Shown here piece by piece: positions 28,037-37,984 of a DNA stretch of 64,000 bases (position 1 is its first letter; each line of letters starts with the position of its first letter). The translations under genes were made by a program, and so were the position numbers. Below the pieces are notes generated by a model that was not told where the DNA came from, made no database searches, and saw only the letters and a program-made list of their open reading frames with translations. The stretch comes from Leclercia adecarboxylata (lineage in GTDB: Bacteria > Pseudomonadota > Gammaproteobacteria > Enterobacterales > Enterobacteriaceae). The stretch covers positions 682,001 to 746,000 of the forward strand of contig NZ_CP040889.1 in the NCBI RefSeq assembly GCF_006171285.1. Direction: 5' to 3'.

Positions 28037-29478
28037 CAGTGTGCGCGTCCGGCATGACCCGCGGAGGCCACTTTGCCGTGCTGTTTCTCCAGCTGTTCCT
28101 CCAGCGCCTCCAGCGTCACGCCTTTGGTCTCCGGCACTTTACGCAGGATGTAGAGATATCCCGCCGCGCAGATCGCCCCATAGAGCAGGAAGCTGCCCGC
28201 CGCCCCCAGCCCGGCATTGAGCAGCGGGAAGGTGTAGGTCAGCAGGAAGCAGGCAATCCACAGCGCCAGGGTGCCCATCGACATCGCCAGGCCGCGCACG
28301 CGGTTAGGGAAGATCTCCGACAGCAGCACCCAGGTGACCGGGGCCAGCGTCAGGGCGTAGATGGCGATCGCCGCCAGCACCAGCAGCAGCACCGGCCAGC
28401 CCATGATGTTCATGGCGTAGGCGCTGGCAATCAGCACGTAGATAATGGTCAGGCCCGACGCGCCCAGCAGCATCAGCTTGCGGCGGCCGATCTTGTCCAC
28501 CAGCGGCAGGGCCGCGAGGGTAAAGACGAGGTTTATGATGCCGGTTGCCACAATCGATTTCAGGGTGTCATTGATATCAAACCCGGCGGAGGCGAAGATC
28601 TCCTGGGCATAGTTGAAGATCACGTTGATCCCGCACCACTGCTGGAACATCGCCAGCACCATGCCGATGATAACGATCGGCTTCACCGACGGCTGTAACA
28701 GCGTGGAGAAGGCCACTTTCTGGCTGTCTTTTGCCAGGGTGTGGGCGATCTCTTTTAAGGTCTGGCTGGCGTACTCCGCGGTGCCGATACGCTCCAGCAT
28801 GGCGCGGGCACGCTCTGGCTTACCGGCCTTCATCAGCCAGCGCGGGGATTCCGGTACAAAAAACATCAGCACCAGGAACGCCAGGGCCGGCACCAGCTCT
28901 GCACCAAACATCCAGCGCCAGCCGGTTTGACCGTTCCAGGTCTGGACGATGGCCTCCTGAGTGGCGCCTGCCGCTACCGGCTCGGCAATCATCAGATTAA
29001 TCAGCTGGGCCGCCAGCACGCCCACCACGATGGTCAGCTGGTTGATGGCGACGAAGCGGCCACGCTTTTCCGCCGGGCTGACTTCGGCGATGTAGAGCGG
29101 GCTCAGGGCGGAAGCCAGGCCGATCCCCACCCCGCCGACAATGCGGTAGACCACGAACATATCAAAACTGCTTGCCACCGCCGTGCCCCACGCCGAGGCG
29201 CTGAACAGCACCGCCGAGAGGATAAGCGGACGCTTGCGGCCAAACTTATCGGCGCACCAGCCGGAGATCAGGGCCCCGAAGATACAGCCCACCAGCGCGG
29301 AACTCATCGCCCAGCCGGACTGCGCCGGGTCGGTAATGGAGAACCAGGCTTCATAGAAGGGTTTGGCTCCGCCAATCACCACCCAGTCGTAGCCAAACAG
29401 TAATCCACCGCAGGCGGCGACCAGACAGATTGTCCAGACGTAGCCCATTTTCAGTTGTGTCTGCGCGCTATTATTCAT
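28036..29478 (-). CDS. Sugar porter family MFS transporter
   Basis: A 480-residue proton-sugar symporter of the XylE/GalP/AraE kind with twelve membrane segments. Family motifs are present: DKFGRKRPLI after helix 2, GVGIGLASALSPLYIAEVSP in helix 4, PESPRWL mid-protein and the C-terminal PETKGVTLE. Co-transcribed with yphB (one-base overlap) and behind yphG. In E. coli K-12 this place in the yph cluster holds yphC and the ABC importer yphDEF, so a different transporter has been substituted here. Substrate cannot be read from the sequence. Confidence 0.88.
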   Translation of the reverse strand: MNNSAQTQLKMGYVWTICLVAACGGLLFGYDWVVIGGAKPFYEAWFSITDPAQSGWAMSSALVGCIFGALISGWCADKFGRKRPLILSAVLFSASAWGTAVASSFDMFVVYRIVGGVGIGLASALSPLYIAEVSPAEKRGRFVAINQLTIVVGVLAAQLINLMIAEPVAAGATQEAIVQTWNGQTGWRWMFGAELVPALAFLVLMFFVPESPRWLMKAGKPERARAMLERIGTAEYASQTLKEIAHTLAKDSQKVAFSTLLQPSVKPIVIIGMVLAMFQQWCGINVIFNYAQEIFASAGFDINDTLKSIVATGIINLVFTLAALPLVDKIGRRKLMLLGASGLTIIYVLIASAYAMNIMGWPVLLLVLAAIAIYALTLAPVTWVLLSEIFPNRVRGLAMSMGTLALWIACFLLTYTFPLLNAGLGAAGSFLLYGAICAAGYLYILRKVPETKGVTLEALEEQLEKQHGKVASAGHAGRAH

Positions 29479-29548
29479 GTTGATTCCTCTTTAAGGGAAA
29501 CGCAGGGTACAGAGGGTAACAGGTGGGTTTCCCCACCTGCGAGGTCGG

Positions 29549-32500
29549 TTAATGGAAAATGCCCGTGGCCTGCGCATGCTGAATCAGATGCGCTTTGTCA
29601 TGGGCCGGATTGAGAGCCAGTAAGGCCCCCAACTGGCGTTTGCAGGCTGTGATATCGCCCAGCCCGGCGTAACCCAGCGCCTCGATGAACAGGCAGTGCT
29701 GCTGATGCTGATGACCGGTTGGGGTATCCAGCACCACCAGATCCGGCAGCGAGACCGCAAAGAAATCCGCTTCCGGGACGTCATCCCGATGGGCTTCCAC
29801 CCACGCCAGGAAGCCCTGGAAATGACGCTCCGCCGCCGCGCTGTCACCCAGCTGGCGCAGCGCCATCCCCTGCCAGAAGAGGTAATCTGCGGGCTGATCG
29901 TTGTAGTAGCGCCCGGCATCAAGGGTTGAACCACCCTGAGCTGCCCGGGTAAAGCAGCGCTGCGCTTCATCTCCGGCATCAATTTGCGCATGGCAATACC
30001 CCAGCAGATACCAGATATCGTTGTCGGTTTGCCCCGGCAGACGCCCCTCACCCAGGTTGTGCGGATAGCACAGCGCCGCCTGCAAGAAAGCTATAGCTTC
30101 GCGGTACTCGCCGCGCCCGATATGCTGCAGGGCCAGATGCTGCTGGTTGAGCAGATACTGCCCGGTCACTTTGCCTTCCCCGCCCTCCCACGGATGGAAC
30201 TGACGCTCCTGCAGCACCTGCGCCGCAAGGCTATAGCGCCCGGAACAGTTCCATAAGCTCAACAGCTCAGCGGTGAGGTCATCACGCTTAAGGGCGACGT
30301 TTTCCCGCTCGGTGAGCATGGCGAGGCGCTTCGCCACCGGCTGGCCGGTGAGCTTATTGAGATAATCAAGCTCGAAAAGGAAACGCGGATTCTCCGGCTC
30401 CAGCGCCACGGCGCGCTGCAGGTAGTGTTGTGCCAGCGTCAGGTTGTGCTGTTTATTCCAGGCGTAGATCCCGAGCAGGCGGTGCGCGGGTGCAAACTGC
30501 GGCTCCTGCTTCAGGGTGAATTCCCAGCAGCTCACCGCATCGTCATAGCGGCGTTTGCTGTACCAGAAGCAGCCCAGCAGATAGCGGGCAAACGGGTCGT
30601 CGTGCAGGGTTTGCAGCATCTGCACTTCATCGAGAGCGTTCGGGAAGCGTACCCGCTTGGTCTCGCACTGGCGCGCCGCCGCAATATAGCGGGCGCGGGT
30701 GGCTGGCTCGTCGCTTAGCGCGGCCCGCCACAGCTGAGGCAAGGTCTCCTGGCAGTCGAGCAGATCCAGCATTTCGCGGGCGGCGTCGGGCATACCCATG
30801 GAGGTTAACCAGCCCGCCAGCACGCAGGCATTGGCCCCGCGACGCCCGGTGACCTGCAGCAGTTTGTCTCGCGAAGCCGCGTCCCGGCTGATTGCCCAGC
30901 GCGCATAGTGCAGGGCGTAGCTCAGCGGATGGGTGACCAGGCAGCTCTGGATGTACTCCAGCGCGGTGCCTTCCCCCTGAACCTCCGCCAGGGCGAGCGC
31001 TTTGAGCCCCATCGCCAGATTATTACCGGCATTGATCCCGAGGCTGATATCGACTTTTTCCAGCGCGTCGGCAGAGTTGCCACGCTTCATCGCCAGCCGC
31101 GCCAGCGACCAGAACGCCGCGTCACGGCAGTTGCCGCTCCACGAGGCTTTGTAGTAGTGCTCCCATGCGGCATCGTCCTGCCCCTGCCGCTCCAGCGCCG
31201 TCGCCAGCAGCTGGCTGGCTTCACCATCGCGCGGGTTTTTATTCAGACGGTGGGCGCGAACCAGCGCGGCGTCGGCGCAGCGTTGCGCCTGCGCCCAGTC
31301 GGCGCGATTGAGGGCCAGAGTACCCAGCGCCACGTTGTTGCGGTAGTCGTTGGCATCCAGCGCCAGCGCCCGGCGGTAGTAATCCTCCGCATAGCGGCTG
31401 GCATGGTTGTACTGCTCCAGATGCTGACCGATGAAATAGAGCTCATCGCTGTTGCTAATCTCCTCCGGCATCGCTGGCGCGGTAGCCGGGTCCGGCAGCG
31501 GCGTCTCCTGCGGGATGTGCTCCAGATAGTGCAGCAGCGTGCGGCCCGAGGCGTCTTTTACCCTCAGCGTTAAGCGTTGCGGCCACGCATCCGGCAGCGC
31601 CTGCTGCCAGCTTTCGCCCGGCATCAGGGTCAGCTGCGTTTCCCATACCGGCTGGTCGTCGGCGGTCAGCTCGAGGCGCACGTCGTTCAGCGGCGCGATG
31701 GCGTAAAGACCAAGGTGAAGCTGCTGCTCGCGGCGTTCAAGCTGCAGCGCCAGCTCGGTACTGGCGTTCTGCACCTGCCCCAGCTCGCTGTAGGGCAGGA
31801 AATTCTGCACGAAGATTTTCTCTTCATAAGGCGCAAGCCAGGTGAAATCGGGCTGGTTATCGGTAAAGACCCCGGTCATCAGCTCGATATAGGGGCCGTT
31901 TTCATCGGTGAGATTGCGATCCCAGGCACGGCCAAAATCGTCATGGCCCCAGCTCCACTGCTTTTTACCCGGCGAGACGTGGTGATCGGCGACGTGCAGC
32001 AGGCCGCCCCGCTCCCCGTGATGGTATGCCCCGACAAAGTCGTAGTCCGATTTTTCAGCCATGTACGACGTCGGCACCGGCACGTTTTTGTAGCGGGAAA
32101 TATCCACCCCCGCCGAGTAGTCGACTTTATAGTAGGTGCCGGTGGCGATGGGGAAAGCAGAGACCGCGCGCTTGCCGTGGTCAAACACCGCCGTGACGTC
32201 CGGCGGGAAGACGCTCTGATGATCGTCCCCGCCCTTCACTGCCGGGTTTGCCCACCACAGGAAGTGGCGCGGCGTGGCGTTGCCGTTGAAGACTTTGCCG
32301 GTGATCTCAATCAACGCCCGGTCAGGGTACAGGGTGAATCCGGTCATCACCTGCAGGCCGCGCATCGGTTCGGCCTCGCCCATCCAGACGGTTTGCGCTC
32401 CGTTATCCTGCTGCTGGAAGGTAACGTCGACAGGCATAAAGGTGGTTGGGCGATGGTGCTGCGGCCAGTTAAACTCGATCCCACCGGAGATCCATGGCCC

Positions 32501-32824
32501 CAGCAGGCCCACCAGCGCCGGTTTCACCACTTCGTTGTAGTAAACAAAATCCCGTTGCTGCACTTTGTCATACGCACGATGAATACGTCCGCCCAACTCC
32601 GGCAGCAGCATGATGCGGATATAGTCGTTTTCCATCCACACCGCCTGGTAGTCGCGGGGCTCCCGAACGCCGGTCAGGGTATCCGTCACGCCGTAGGGGT
32701 AGACCGCGCCAGAGGAGCCCTGGTAGACGCGCTTTTCCAGGAACATCGGGTTGATATCTTCTGCGCCGGTGGTCCACGTCGGTAATGCGACGGTCTCCCG
32801 CCAGACCTTCACTGCTCCAGACAT
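29549..32824 (-). CDS. yphG: DUF5107/TPR protein YphG
   Basis: A 1091-residue cytoplasmic protein without a signal peptide. The first about 420 residues form a DUF5107 domain with a mutarotase-like look (IMLLPELGGRIHRAYD, WISGGIEFNWPQHHRPTT); the rest is a long array of TPR-type helical repeats such as AEDYYRRALALDANDYRN and HYLQRAVALEPENPRF. Function is not established; the fold suggests carbohydrate handling or binding. The start at 32824 has GGAG seven bases upstream; a GTG two codons earlier is possible. It is divergent from the ROK regulator. Confidence 0.88.
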   Translation of the reverse strand: MSGAVKVWRETVALPTWTTGAEDINPMFLEKRVYQGSSGAVYPYGVTDTLTGVREPRDYQAVWMENDYIRIMLLPELGGRIHRAYDKVQQRDFVYYNEVVKPALVGLLGPWISGGIEFNWPQHHRPTTFMPVDVTFQQQDNGAQTVWMGEAEPMRGLQVMTGFTLYPDRALIEITGKVFNGNATPRHFLWWANPAVKGGDDHQSVFPPDVTAVFDHGKRAVSAFPIATGTYYKVDYSAGVDISRYKNVPVPTSYMAEKSDYDFVGAYHHGERGGLLHVADHHVSPGKKQWSWGHDDFGRAWDRNLTDENGPYIELMTGVFTDNQPDFTWLAPYEEKIFVQNFLPYSELGQVQNASTELALQLERREQQLHLGLYAIAPLNDVRLELTADDQPVWETQLTLMPGESWQQALPDAWPQRLTLRVKDASGRTLLHYLEHIPQETPLPDPATAPAMPEEISNSDELYFIGQHLEQYNHASRYAEDYYRRALALDANDYRNNVALGTLALNRADWAQAQRCADAALVRAHRLNKNPRDGEASQLLATALERQGQDDAAWEHYYKASWSGNCRDAAFWSLARLAMKRGNSADALEKVDISLGINAGNNLAMGLKALALAEVQGEGTALEYIQSCLVTHPLSYALHYARWAISRDAASRDKLLQVTGRRGANACVLAGWLTSMGMPDAAREMLDLLDCQETLPQLWRAALSDEPATRARYIAAARQCETKRVRFPNALDEVQMLQTLHDDPFARYLLGCFWYSKRRYDDAVSCWEFTLKQEPQFAPAHRLLGIYAWNKQHNLTLAQHYLQRAVALEPENPRFLFELDYLNKLTGQPVAKRLAMLTERENVALKRDDLTAELLSLWNCSGRYSLAAQVLQERQFHPWEGGEGKVTGQYLLNQQHLALQHIGRGEYREAIAFLQAALCYPHNLGEGRLPGQTDNDIWYLLGYCHAQIDAGDEAQRCFTRAAQGGSTLDAGRYYNDQPADYLFWQGMALRQLGDSAAAERHFQGFLAWVEAHRDDVPEADFFAVSLPDLVVLDTPTGHQHQQHCLFIEALGYAGLGDITACKRQLGALLALNPAHDKAHLIQHAQATGIFH

Positions 32825-32938
32825 ATTCACTCTCCAGTAAACAAATAACAGTAAAAAGCGATAAGATGGCAGTGTAGAGAGGAATTCAGCGCGCTGATTG
32901 CGTAATGCTCACGCAATATAATTAACGGAGTTTAGTGA
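32825..32938. promoter_or_regulatory. Divergent control region of yphG and yphH
   Basis: This 114-bp gap contains a 21-bp inverted repeat ATTGCGT-N7-ACGCAAT at 32897-32917 next to the palindrome CAGCGCGCTG at 32887-32896. They lie 20-50 bp before the yphH start and are good candidates for the operator bound by the ROK regulator. ACGGAG at 32925-32930 is the yphH ribosome binding site. Confidence 0.5.
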
Positions 32939-34135
32939 ATGCAGGTATCCGGTCTGAACAACAACAGGGTGCGACAGCATAACCGCCGCACCATTATGTC
33001 GCTGGTATGGCGCTACAAACGCCTGAGCAAATCGCAGCTGGCCCAGTACACCGGACTCTCTATTCCGGCGGTGAGCAAGATCCTGGATGAGCTGGTGGCG
33101 GACAAAAAGCTGGGGCATTCCAGTGAAAATCTCAGCACCCGGGGAATGAACAGTGGCCATTATCAAATCCCGGATGATGGGCCATTGATACTCTGCATGA
33201 ATGTCAGCCCCACCAGCATTGAGAGCCAGCTGATCGACGCCCGCATGTCGCCATTGGGCGAGTTTCTCTGGACCGACGTTAACGCCCAGACGCCCGAGGC
33301 GCTGTTGCAGGCGATTGAAAACCTGTGGCAGCAGCAGCGCAAACAGTGGCCAGGGCAGCGCATCAATCTGGCATTAGGCATCCACGGCCAGGTTGATACC
33401 GCCACCGGTGTGTCGCAGATCATGCCCCAGGCACCCTGGAAAAAACCGGTCGAGATTAAGTATCTGCTGGAAGAAAAGCTGGGCATCACGGTGAGGGTGG
33501 ATAACGACTGCGTAATGCTGGCCCTGGCGGAAAAATGGCAAAACCCGGCTAACCGCGACGATTTTTGCGTGATTAACGTCGACTACGGTATCGGCTCCTC
33601 GTTCGTCATTAACGGCCAGGTCTATCGCGGGACGCTCAACGGCAGCGGGCAAATCGGCCACACCATTTTCGATCGCGACGGCGTGGCCTGCGCCTGCGGG
33701 CGTTACGGCTGCCTGGAGACGGTCGCCTCGTTATCTGCCCTTAAAAAGCAGGCGCGCCTGTGGCTGAAATCCCAGCCAGGCTCCCTCGGCCTTGACCCCG
33801 ATACCCTCACCAGCCTGCAGCTGATTGAGGCCTGGCGGAAGGGAGACGTGAAAATCCAGCGCTGGGCAGACGAGGCCGCCAACGCCATCGGGCTGACGCT
33901 CTACAACCTGCTCAACATCCTCAACATCAATCAAATCTGGTTCTATGGCCGCAGCTGCGCCTTTGGCGAACGCTGGCTCGAAACCATCAACCGCCAGATT
34001 GGGTTTACCCCCTTCGATCACGGCGACGCGGTGCGTAACCGGCAAACGGAAATCGCTTTCGGGGGCTTAACCCGGCAGCAGCAGATTATCGGCATCGGGT
34101 ATCTGTTCGTTGAAGATGCGCTGGCGGCAGGCTAA
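32939..34135 (+). CDS. yphH: ROK family transcriptional regulator YphH
   Basis: A 398-residue regulator of the NagC/Mlc type. The N-terminal winged helix-turn-helix (about residues 15-70, LSKSQLAQYTGLSIPAVSKI) precedes a ROK sugar-kinase-like domain with the DNDC motif (VDNDCVMLALAE) and the zinc site HTIFDRDGVACACGRYGCLE. The zinc site is intact, so sugar sensing rather than kinase activity is expected. Transcribed away from yphG, it most likely represses the yphG-porter-yphB operon. Confidence 0.9.
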   Translation: MQVSGLNNNRVRQHNRRTIMSLVWRYKRLSKSQLAQYTGLSIPAVSKILDELVADKKLGHSSENLSTRGMNSGHYQIPDDGPLILCMNVSPTSIESQLIDARMSPLGEFLWTDVNAQTPEALLQAIENLWQQQRKQWPGQRINLALGIHGQVDTATGVSQIMPQAPWKKPVEIKYLLEEKLGITVRVDNDCVMLALAEKWQNPANRDDFCVINVDYGIGSSFVINGQVYRGTLNGSGQIGHTIFDRDGVACACGRYGCLETVASLSALKKQARLWLKSQPGSLGLDPDTLTSLQLIEAWRKGDVKIQRWADEAANAIGLTLYNLLNILNINQIWFYGRSCAFGERWLETINRQIGFTPFDHGDAVRNRQTEIAFGGLTRQQQIIGIGYLFVEDALAAG

Positions 34136-34262
34136 TAGAGAACATGCTGAAATGTCGGGAATTTAAATCATCCTGATGGCTGATTTATGAACAAAACCTG
34201 AATGGCGGGCCGGCATTTTGTGTATTAGCTTTAAGATAAATCCCACCCACAGCGAGCCTGCC

Positions 34263-34685
34263 ATGAACACATTACGGTATTTCGATTTCGGTCAGTCCCG
34301 GGCGCTGATCCTGTTGATTGCCCGCCTCGCCCTTATCGCGCTGTTTATTATTTTTGGCGTGCCCAAGATGTTCGGTTTTGACGGCACGGTGCAGTATATG
34401 GAGAAGCTGGGCGCGCCCATGCCGACGCTGGCCGCCATTGTGGCGGTGATCATGGAAGTGCCCGCCGCCATCCTGATCGTGCTCGGCTTCTTTACCCGTC
34501 CGCTGGCGGTGCTGTTTGTCTTTTATACCCTGGGGACAGCGGTGATTGGCCACCACTACTGGGATATGAGTGGCGATGCGGTGATGCCGAATATGATTAA
34601 CTTCTTCAAGAACATCAGTATTGCCGGCGGGTTTCTGCTGCTGGCGGTCGCCGGGCCGGGGGCTATCTCCATCGACCGGCGCTAG
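34263..34685 (+). CDS. yphA: DoxX family inner membrane protein YphA
   Basis: A 140-residue protein with four predicted membrane helices and the DoxX family pattern ([38 protein letters not shown]). Related proteins act with oxidoreductases in redox or thiol-stress responses, but YphA itself is uncharacterised. The ATG at 34263 is preceded by AGCGAGCC; the longer frame from 34218 is unlikely. A bidirectional terminator separates it from glyA. Confidence 0.9.
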   Translation: MNTLRYFDFGQSRALILLIARLALIALFIIFGVPKMFGFDGTVQYMEKLGAPMPTLAAIVAVIMEVPAAILIVLGFFTRPLAVLFVFYTLGTAVIGHHYWDMSGDAVMPNMINFFKNISIAGGFLLLAVAGPGAISIDRR

Positions 34686-34687
34686 CC

Positions 34688-34718
34688 ATAAAAAAAGGCC
34701 GCGAAAGCGGCCTTTTTG
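34688..34718. terminator. Bidirectional terminator between yphA and glyA
   Basis: The stem GGCCGC-GAAA-GCGGCC is flanked by A-runs on one side and T-runs on the other, so it serves both convergent genes. Confidence 0.92.
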
Positions 34719-34733
34719 TTCTGCACAACAGAC

Positions 34734-35987
34734 TTATGCGTAAACCGGGAAGCGCGCGCAGATATCCAGCACTTTTGCCTTCACGCGTTCAATAACGGCT
34801 TCGTCGTTGATGTTGTCCAGCACGTCACACATCCAGCCAGCCAGCTCTTTGACTTCCGCTTCTTTAAAGCCGCGGCGAGTCACAGCCGGAGAACCGATAC
34901 GGATACCGGAGGTCACAAACGGGCTCTTCGGATCGTTTGGTACGCTGTTTTTGTTAACGGTGATGTTAGCGCGGCCCAGGGCAGCGTCAGCTTCTTTACC
35001 GGTCAGGTTTTTATCCACCAGATCCAGCAGGAACAGGTGGTTTTCAGTGCCGCCGGAAACCACTTTGTAACCGCGGTTCAGGAACACTTCCACCATCGCT
35101 TTGGCGTTTTTAGCAACCTGCTGCTGGTAGACTTTGAACTCTGGCTCCATCGCTTCTTTCAGCGCCACGGCTTTGGCCGCGATAACGTGCATCAGCGGGC
35201 CGCCCTGCGCGCTTGGGAACACGGCAGAGTTCAGTTTCTTATACAGATCTTCGTCACCGCCTTTCGCCAGGATCAGGCCACCGCGTGGACCCGCCAGGGT
35301 TTTATGGGTGGTGGTGGTCACAACGTGCGCGTGTGGAACCGGGTTCGGGTAAACGCCTGCGGCGATCAGACCGGCAACATGCGCCATGTCCACGAACAGG
35401 TAAGCACCGATGCTGTCTGCGATTTCACGCATTTTAGCCCAGTCAACCACACCGGAGTAAGCCGAGAAGCCGCCGATGATCATCTTCGGCTTGTGCTCTT
35501 TGGCCTGTTTTTCCATGTCTGCGTAGTCAATTTTACCGGACTCATCGATGCCGTAAGGGATGATGTTGTACAGCTTGCCGGAGAAGTTAACCGGGGAGCC
35601 GTGAGTCAGGTGGCCGCCCTGCGCCAGGTTCATACCCAGAACGGTATCGCCCGGCTGCAGCAGTGCGGTGTAGACCGCGAAGTTAGCCTGGGAGCCAGAG
35701 TGCGGCTGCACGTTAGCGTAGTCAGCGCCAAACAGCTCTTTGGCACGATCAATCGCCAGCTGTTCAACGATATCAACATACTCGCAACCGCCGTAGTAGC
35801 GCTTGCCCGGGTAACCTTCAGCGTATTTGTTGGTCAGCTGAGAGCCCTGCGCCTGCATAACGCGCGGGCTGGTGTAGTTTTCGGAGGCGATCAGTTCGAT
35901 GTGCTCTTCCTGACGTACTTTTTCCTGCTCCATAGCCTGCCACAGTTCGGCATCATAATCGGCAATGTTCATTTCACGCTTTAACAT
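34734..35987 (-). CDS. glyA: Serine hydroxymethyltransferase
   Basis: A 417-residue PLP enzyme that converts serine and tetrahydrofolate to glycine and 5,10-methylenetetrahydrofolate, the main one-carbon source of the cell. The PLP lysine lies in [14 protein letters not shown]. Length equals that of E. coli GlyA when started at [16 protein letters not shown] PurR box lies upstream, in line with the tie between one-carbon and purine synthesis. Confidence 0.98.
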   Translation of the reverse strand: MLKREMNIADYDAELWQAMEQEKVRQEEHIELIASENYTSPRVMQAQGSQLTNKYAEGYPGKRYYGGCEYVDIVEQLAIDRAKELFGADYANVQPHSGSQANFAVYTALLQPGDTVLGMNLAQGGHLTHGSPVNFSGKLYNIIPYGIDESGKIDYADMEKQAKEHKPKMIIGGFSAYSGVVDWAKMREIADSIGAYLFVDMAHVAGLIAAGVYPNPVPHAHVVTTTTHKTLAGPRGGLILAKGGDEDLYKKLNSAVFPSAQGGPLMHVIAAKAVALKEAMEPEFKVYQQQVAKNAKAMVEVFLNRGYKVVSGGTENHLFLLDLVDKNLTGKEADAALGRANITVNKNSVPNDPKSPFVTSGIRIGSPAVTRRGFKEAEVKELAGWMCDVLDNINDEAVIERVKAKVLDICARFPVYA

Positions 35988-36104
35988 CCGCATCTCCTGA
36001 CTCAGCTAACAAGTAAATTTTGGCCTGAAAAGGCAGTCCTGATGGACGACGGGCAACAGTATAACTGATTAGCAGAGTGATAACAGGTCTTGACAAACGA
36101 TTTT

Positions 36105-36120
36105 ACGCAAACGTTTACCT
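36105..36120. promoter_or_regulatory. PurR operator of glyA
   Basis: ACGCAAACGTTTACCT matches the PurR consensus ACGCAAACGTTTTCGT at nearly every position. It lies upstream of the glyA promoter and would repress it when purines are abundant. Confidence 0.85.
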
Positions 36121-36241
36121 GCCCGCCACGCAAGGGTTTGAGGAATAACGCCCTCGCCGCGCAAAACGGATTTCTTTTCAGGTTTGTGATGCAGTTAATT
36201 CATGTTGCAAAGAACCATTTACAACGCAGGGTTATTTTTTT

Positions 36242-36264
36242 AAGATGCATATAAAATACATCAT
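36242..36264 (+). promoter_or_regulatory. NsrR operator of hmp
   Basis: An 11-1-11 inverted repeat with halves AAGATGCATAT and AAATACATCAT matches the NsrR consensus. It lies 26-48 bp before the hmp ATG, where the nitric-oxide-sensing repressor blocks transcription. Confidence 0.9.
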
Positions 36265-36289
36265 TAAAGTAACATTTAAGGAAGTTGCT

Positions 36290-37480
36290 ATGTTAGACGC
36301 TCAAACCATCGCTACCGTGAAAGCCACTATCCCCCTGCTGGTTGAAACCGGTCCTAAGCTCACCGCCCATTTTTACGATCGCATGTTCGCGCACAACCCG
36401 GAGCTCAAAGAGGTTTTTAACATGAGCAACCAGCGTAACGGCGATCAGCGTGAAGCGTTGTTTAACGCCATTGCCGCGTATGCCAGCAACATTGAGAACC
36501 TGGCGGCGCTGCTGCCTGCGGTGGAAAAAATCGCCCAGAAACATACCAGCTTCCAGATCAAACCCGAGCAGTACAATATTGTTGGCGGCCACCTGCTGGC
36601 CACTCTGGACGAAATGTTCAGCCCGGGCCAGGAGGTGCTGGACGCCTGGGGCAAAGCCTACGGCGTGCTGGCAAACGTCTTTATCAATCGTGAAGCGCAG
36701 ATCTACAGCGAAAACGCCAGCAAGCGTGGCGGCTGGGAAGGCACCCGCGCCTTCCGTATCGTGGAGAAAACCCCGCGCAGCGCGCTGATCACCAGCTTTG
36801 AATTTGAGCCCGTCGACGGCCAGCCGGTTGCCGATTACCAGCCAGGTCAGTATCTGGGCGTGTGGCTGAAGCCCGAAGGCTTCCCGCATCAGGAGATCCG
36901 CCAGTACTCCCTCACCCGCAAGCCGAACGGCAAAAGCTACCGCATTGCGGTGAAGCGCGAGGAAGGTGGCCAGGTTTCGACATGGCTGCACAACGACGCC
37001 AGCGTCGGAGATGTGGTGCATCTGGCCGCGCCTGCGGGCGACTTCTTTATGGCCGTTGAGAGCACCACCCCGGTGACGCTGATCTCCGCCGGTGTGGGCC
37101 AGACGCCGATGCTGGCGATGCTGGATACTCTGGCGAAAGGGCAACACAGCGCGCAGGTTAACTGGTTCCACGCCGCAGAGAATGGCGAAGTGCATGCCTT
37201 TTCTGATGAAGTGAAAACCCTTGCGGCCACGCTGCCGCACTTCAGCGCGCATACCTGGTATCGCCTGCCGTCGGATGACGACCGTGCCGCAGCGCGTTTC
37301 GACAGTGAAGGCCTGATGGCGTTAAGCGAGCATGAAGGTCTGTTCAGCACACCGGATATGCAATTCTACGTGTGTGGTCCGGTGGCATTTATGCAGTATG
37401 CCGCGGCGCAGCTGATTGAGTTGGGCGCGAAGAAAGAGAACATTCACTACGAGTGCTTCGGCCCGCATAAAGTGCTGTAA
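36290..37480 (+). CDS. hmp: Flavohaemoglobin, nitric oxide dioxygenase
   Basis: A 396-residue cytoplasmic enzyme that oxidises nitric oxide to nitrate with O2 and NAD(P)H. An N-terminal globin domain (residues 1-140, proximal-His region [11 protein letters not shown]) is followed by a ferredoxin-reductase FAD domain (RQYSLT motif) and an NAD domain ([23 protein letters not shown]). The start at 36290 matches the E. coli protein and has a strong ribosome binding site. NsrR control is visible upstream and a terminator downstream. Confidence 0.97.
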   Translation: MLDAQTIATVKATIPLLVETGPKLTAHFYDRMFAHNPELKEVFNMSNQRNGDQREALFNAIAAYASNIENLAALLPAVEKIAQKHTSFQIKPEQYNIVGGHLLATLDEMFSPGQEVLDAWGKAYGVLANVFINREAQIYSENASKRGGWEGTRAFRIVEKTPRSALITSFEFEPVDGQPVADYQPGQYLGVWLKPEGFPHQEIRQYSLTRKPNGKSYRIAVKREEGGQVSTWLHNDASVGDVVHLAAPAGDFFMAVESTTPVTLISAGVGQTPMLAMLDTLAKGQHSAQVNWFHAAENGEVHAFSDEVKTLAATLPHFSAHTWYRLPSDDDRAAARFDSEGLMALSEHEGLFSTPDMQFYVCGPVAFMQYAAAQLIELGAKKENIHYECFGPHKVL

Positions 37481-37483
37481 TGC

Positions 37484-37514
37484 AAAAAGCCCCTCTCCGG
37501 AGGGGCTTTTTTTT
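37484..37514 (+). terminator. Terminator after hmp
   Basis: The stem AAGCCCCTC-TCC-GGAGGGGCTT is followed by a run of eight T, a strong rho-independent terminator. A-runs on the other side would let it also act weakly for glnB transcripts. Confidence 0.92.
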
Positions 37515-37545
37515 GCCCGGCGGCGCTTCGCTTGCACGGGCCTAC
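37515..37545. repeat. REP element between hmp and glnB
   Basis: GCCCGGCGGCGCTTCGCTT followed by GCACGGGCCTACGGG is a single REP unit placed between convergent genes. Confidence 0.8.
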
Positions 37546-37566
37546 GGGTAATGAACGGCGCGGGGA

Positions 37567-37959
<393 letters not shown>

Positions 37960-37984
37960 TCATATTCAGGCGGAATTTAGGGTA

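Larger units (their letters stand above)
35988..36289. promoter_or_regulatory. Divergent control region of glyA and hmp
   Basis: A 302-bp gap. On the glyA side a -10 TATACT lies at 36058-36063 with a weak -35 (CTGTTA) at 36081-36086, consistent with a promoter needing activation (MetR in E. coli). A PurR box and an NsrR site are listed separately. AAGGAAG at 36278-36284 is the hmp ribosome binding site. Confidence 0.6.

Noticed and set aside
34716..35984. Open frame of 422 codons on the plus strand
   Set aside because: Exact mirror of glyA, low-complexity residue use, no family features.
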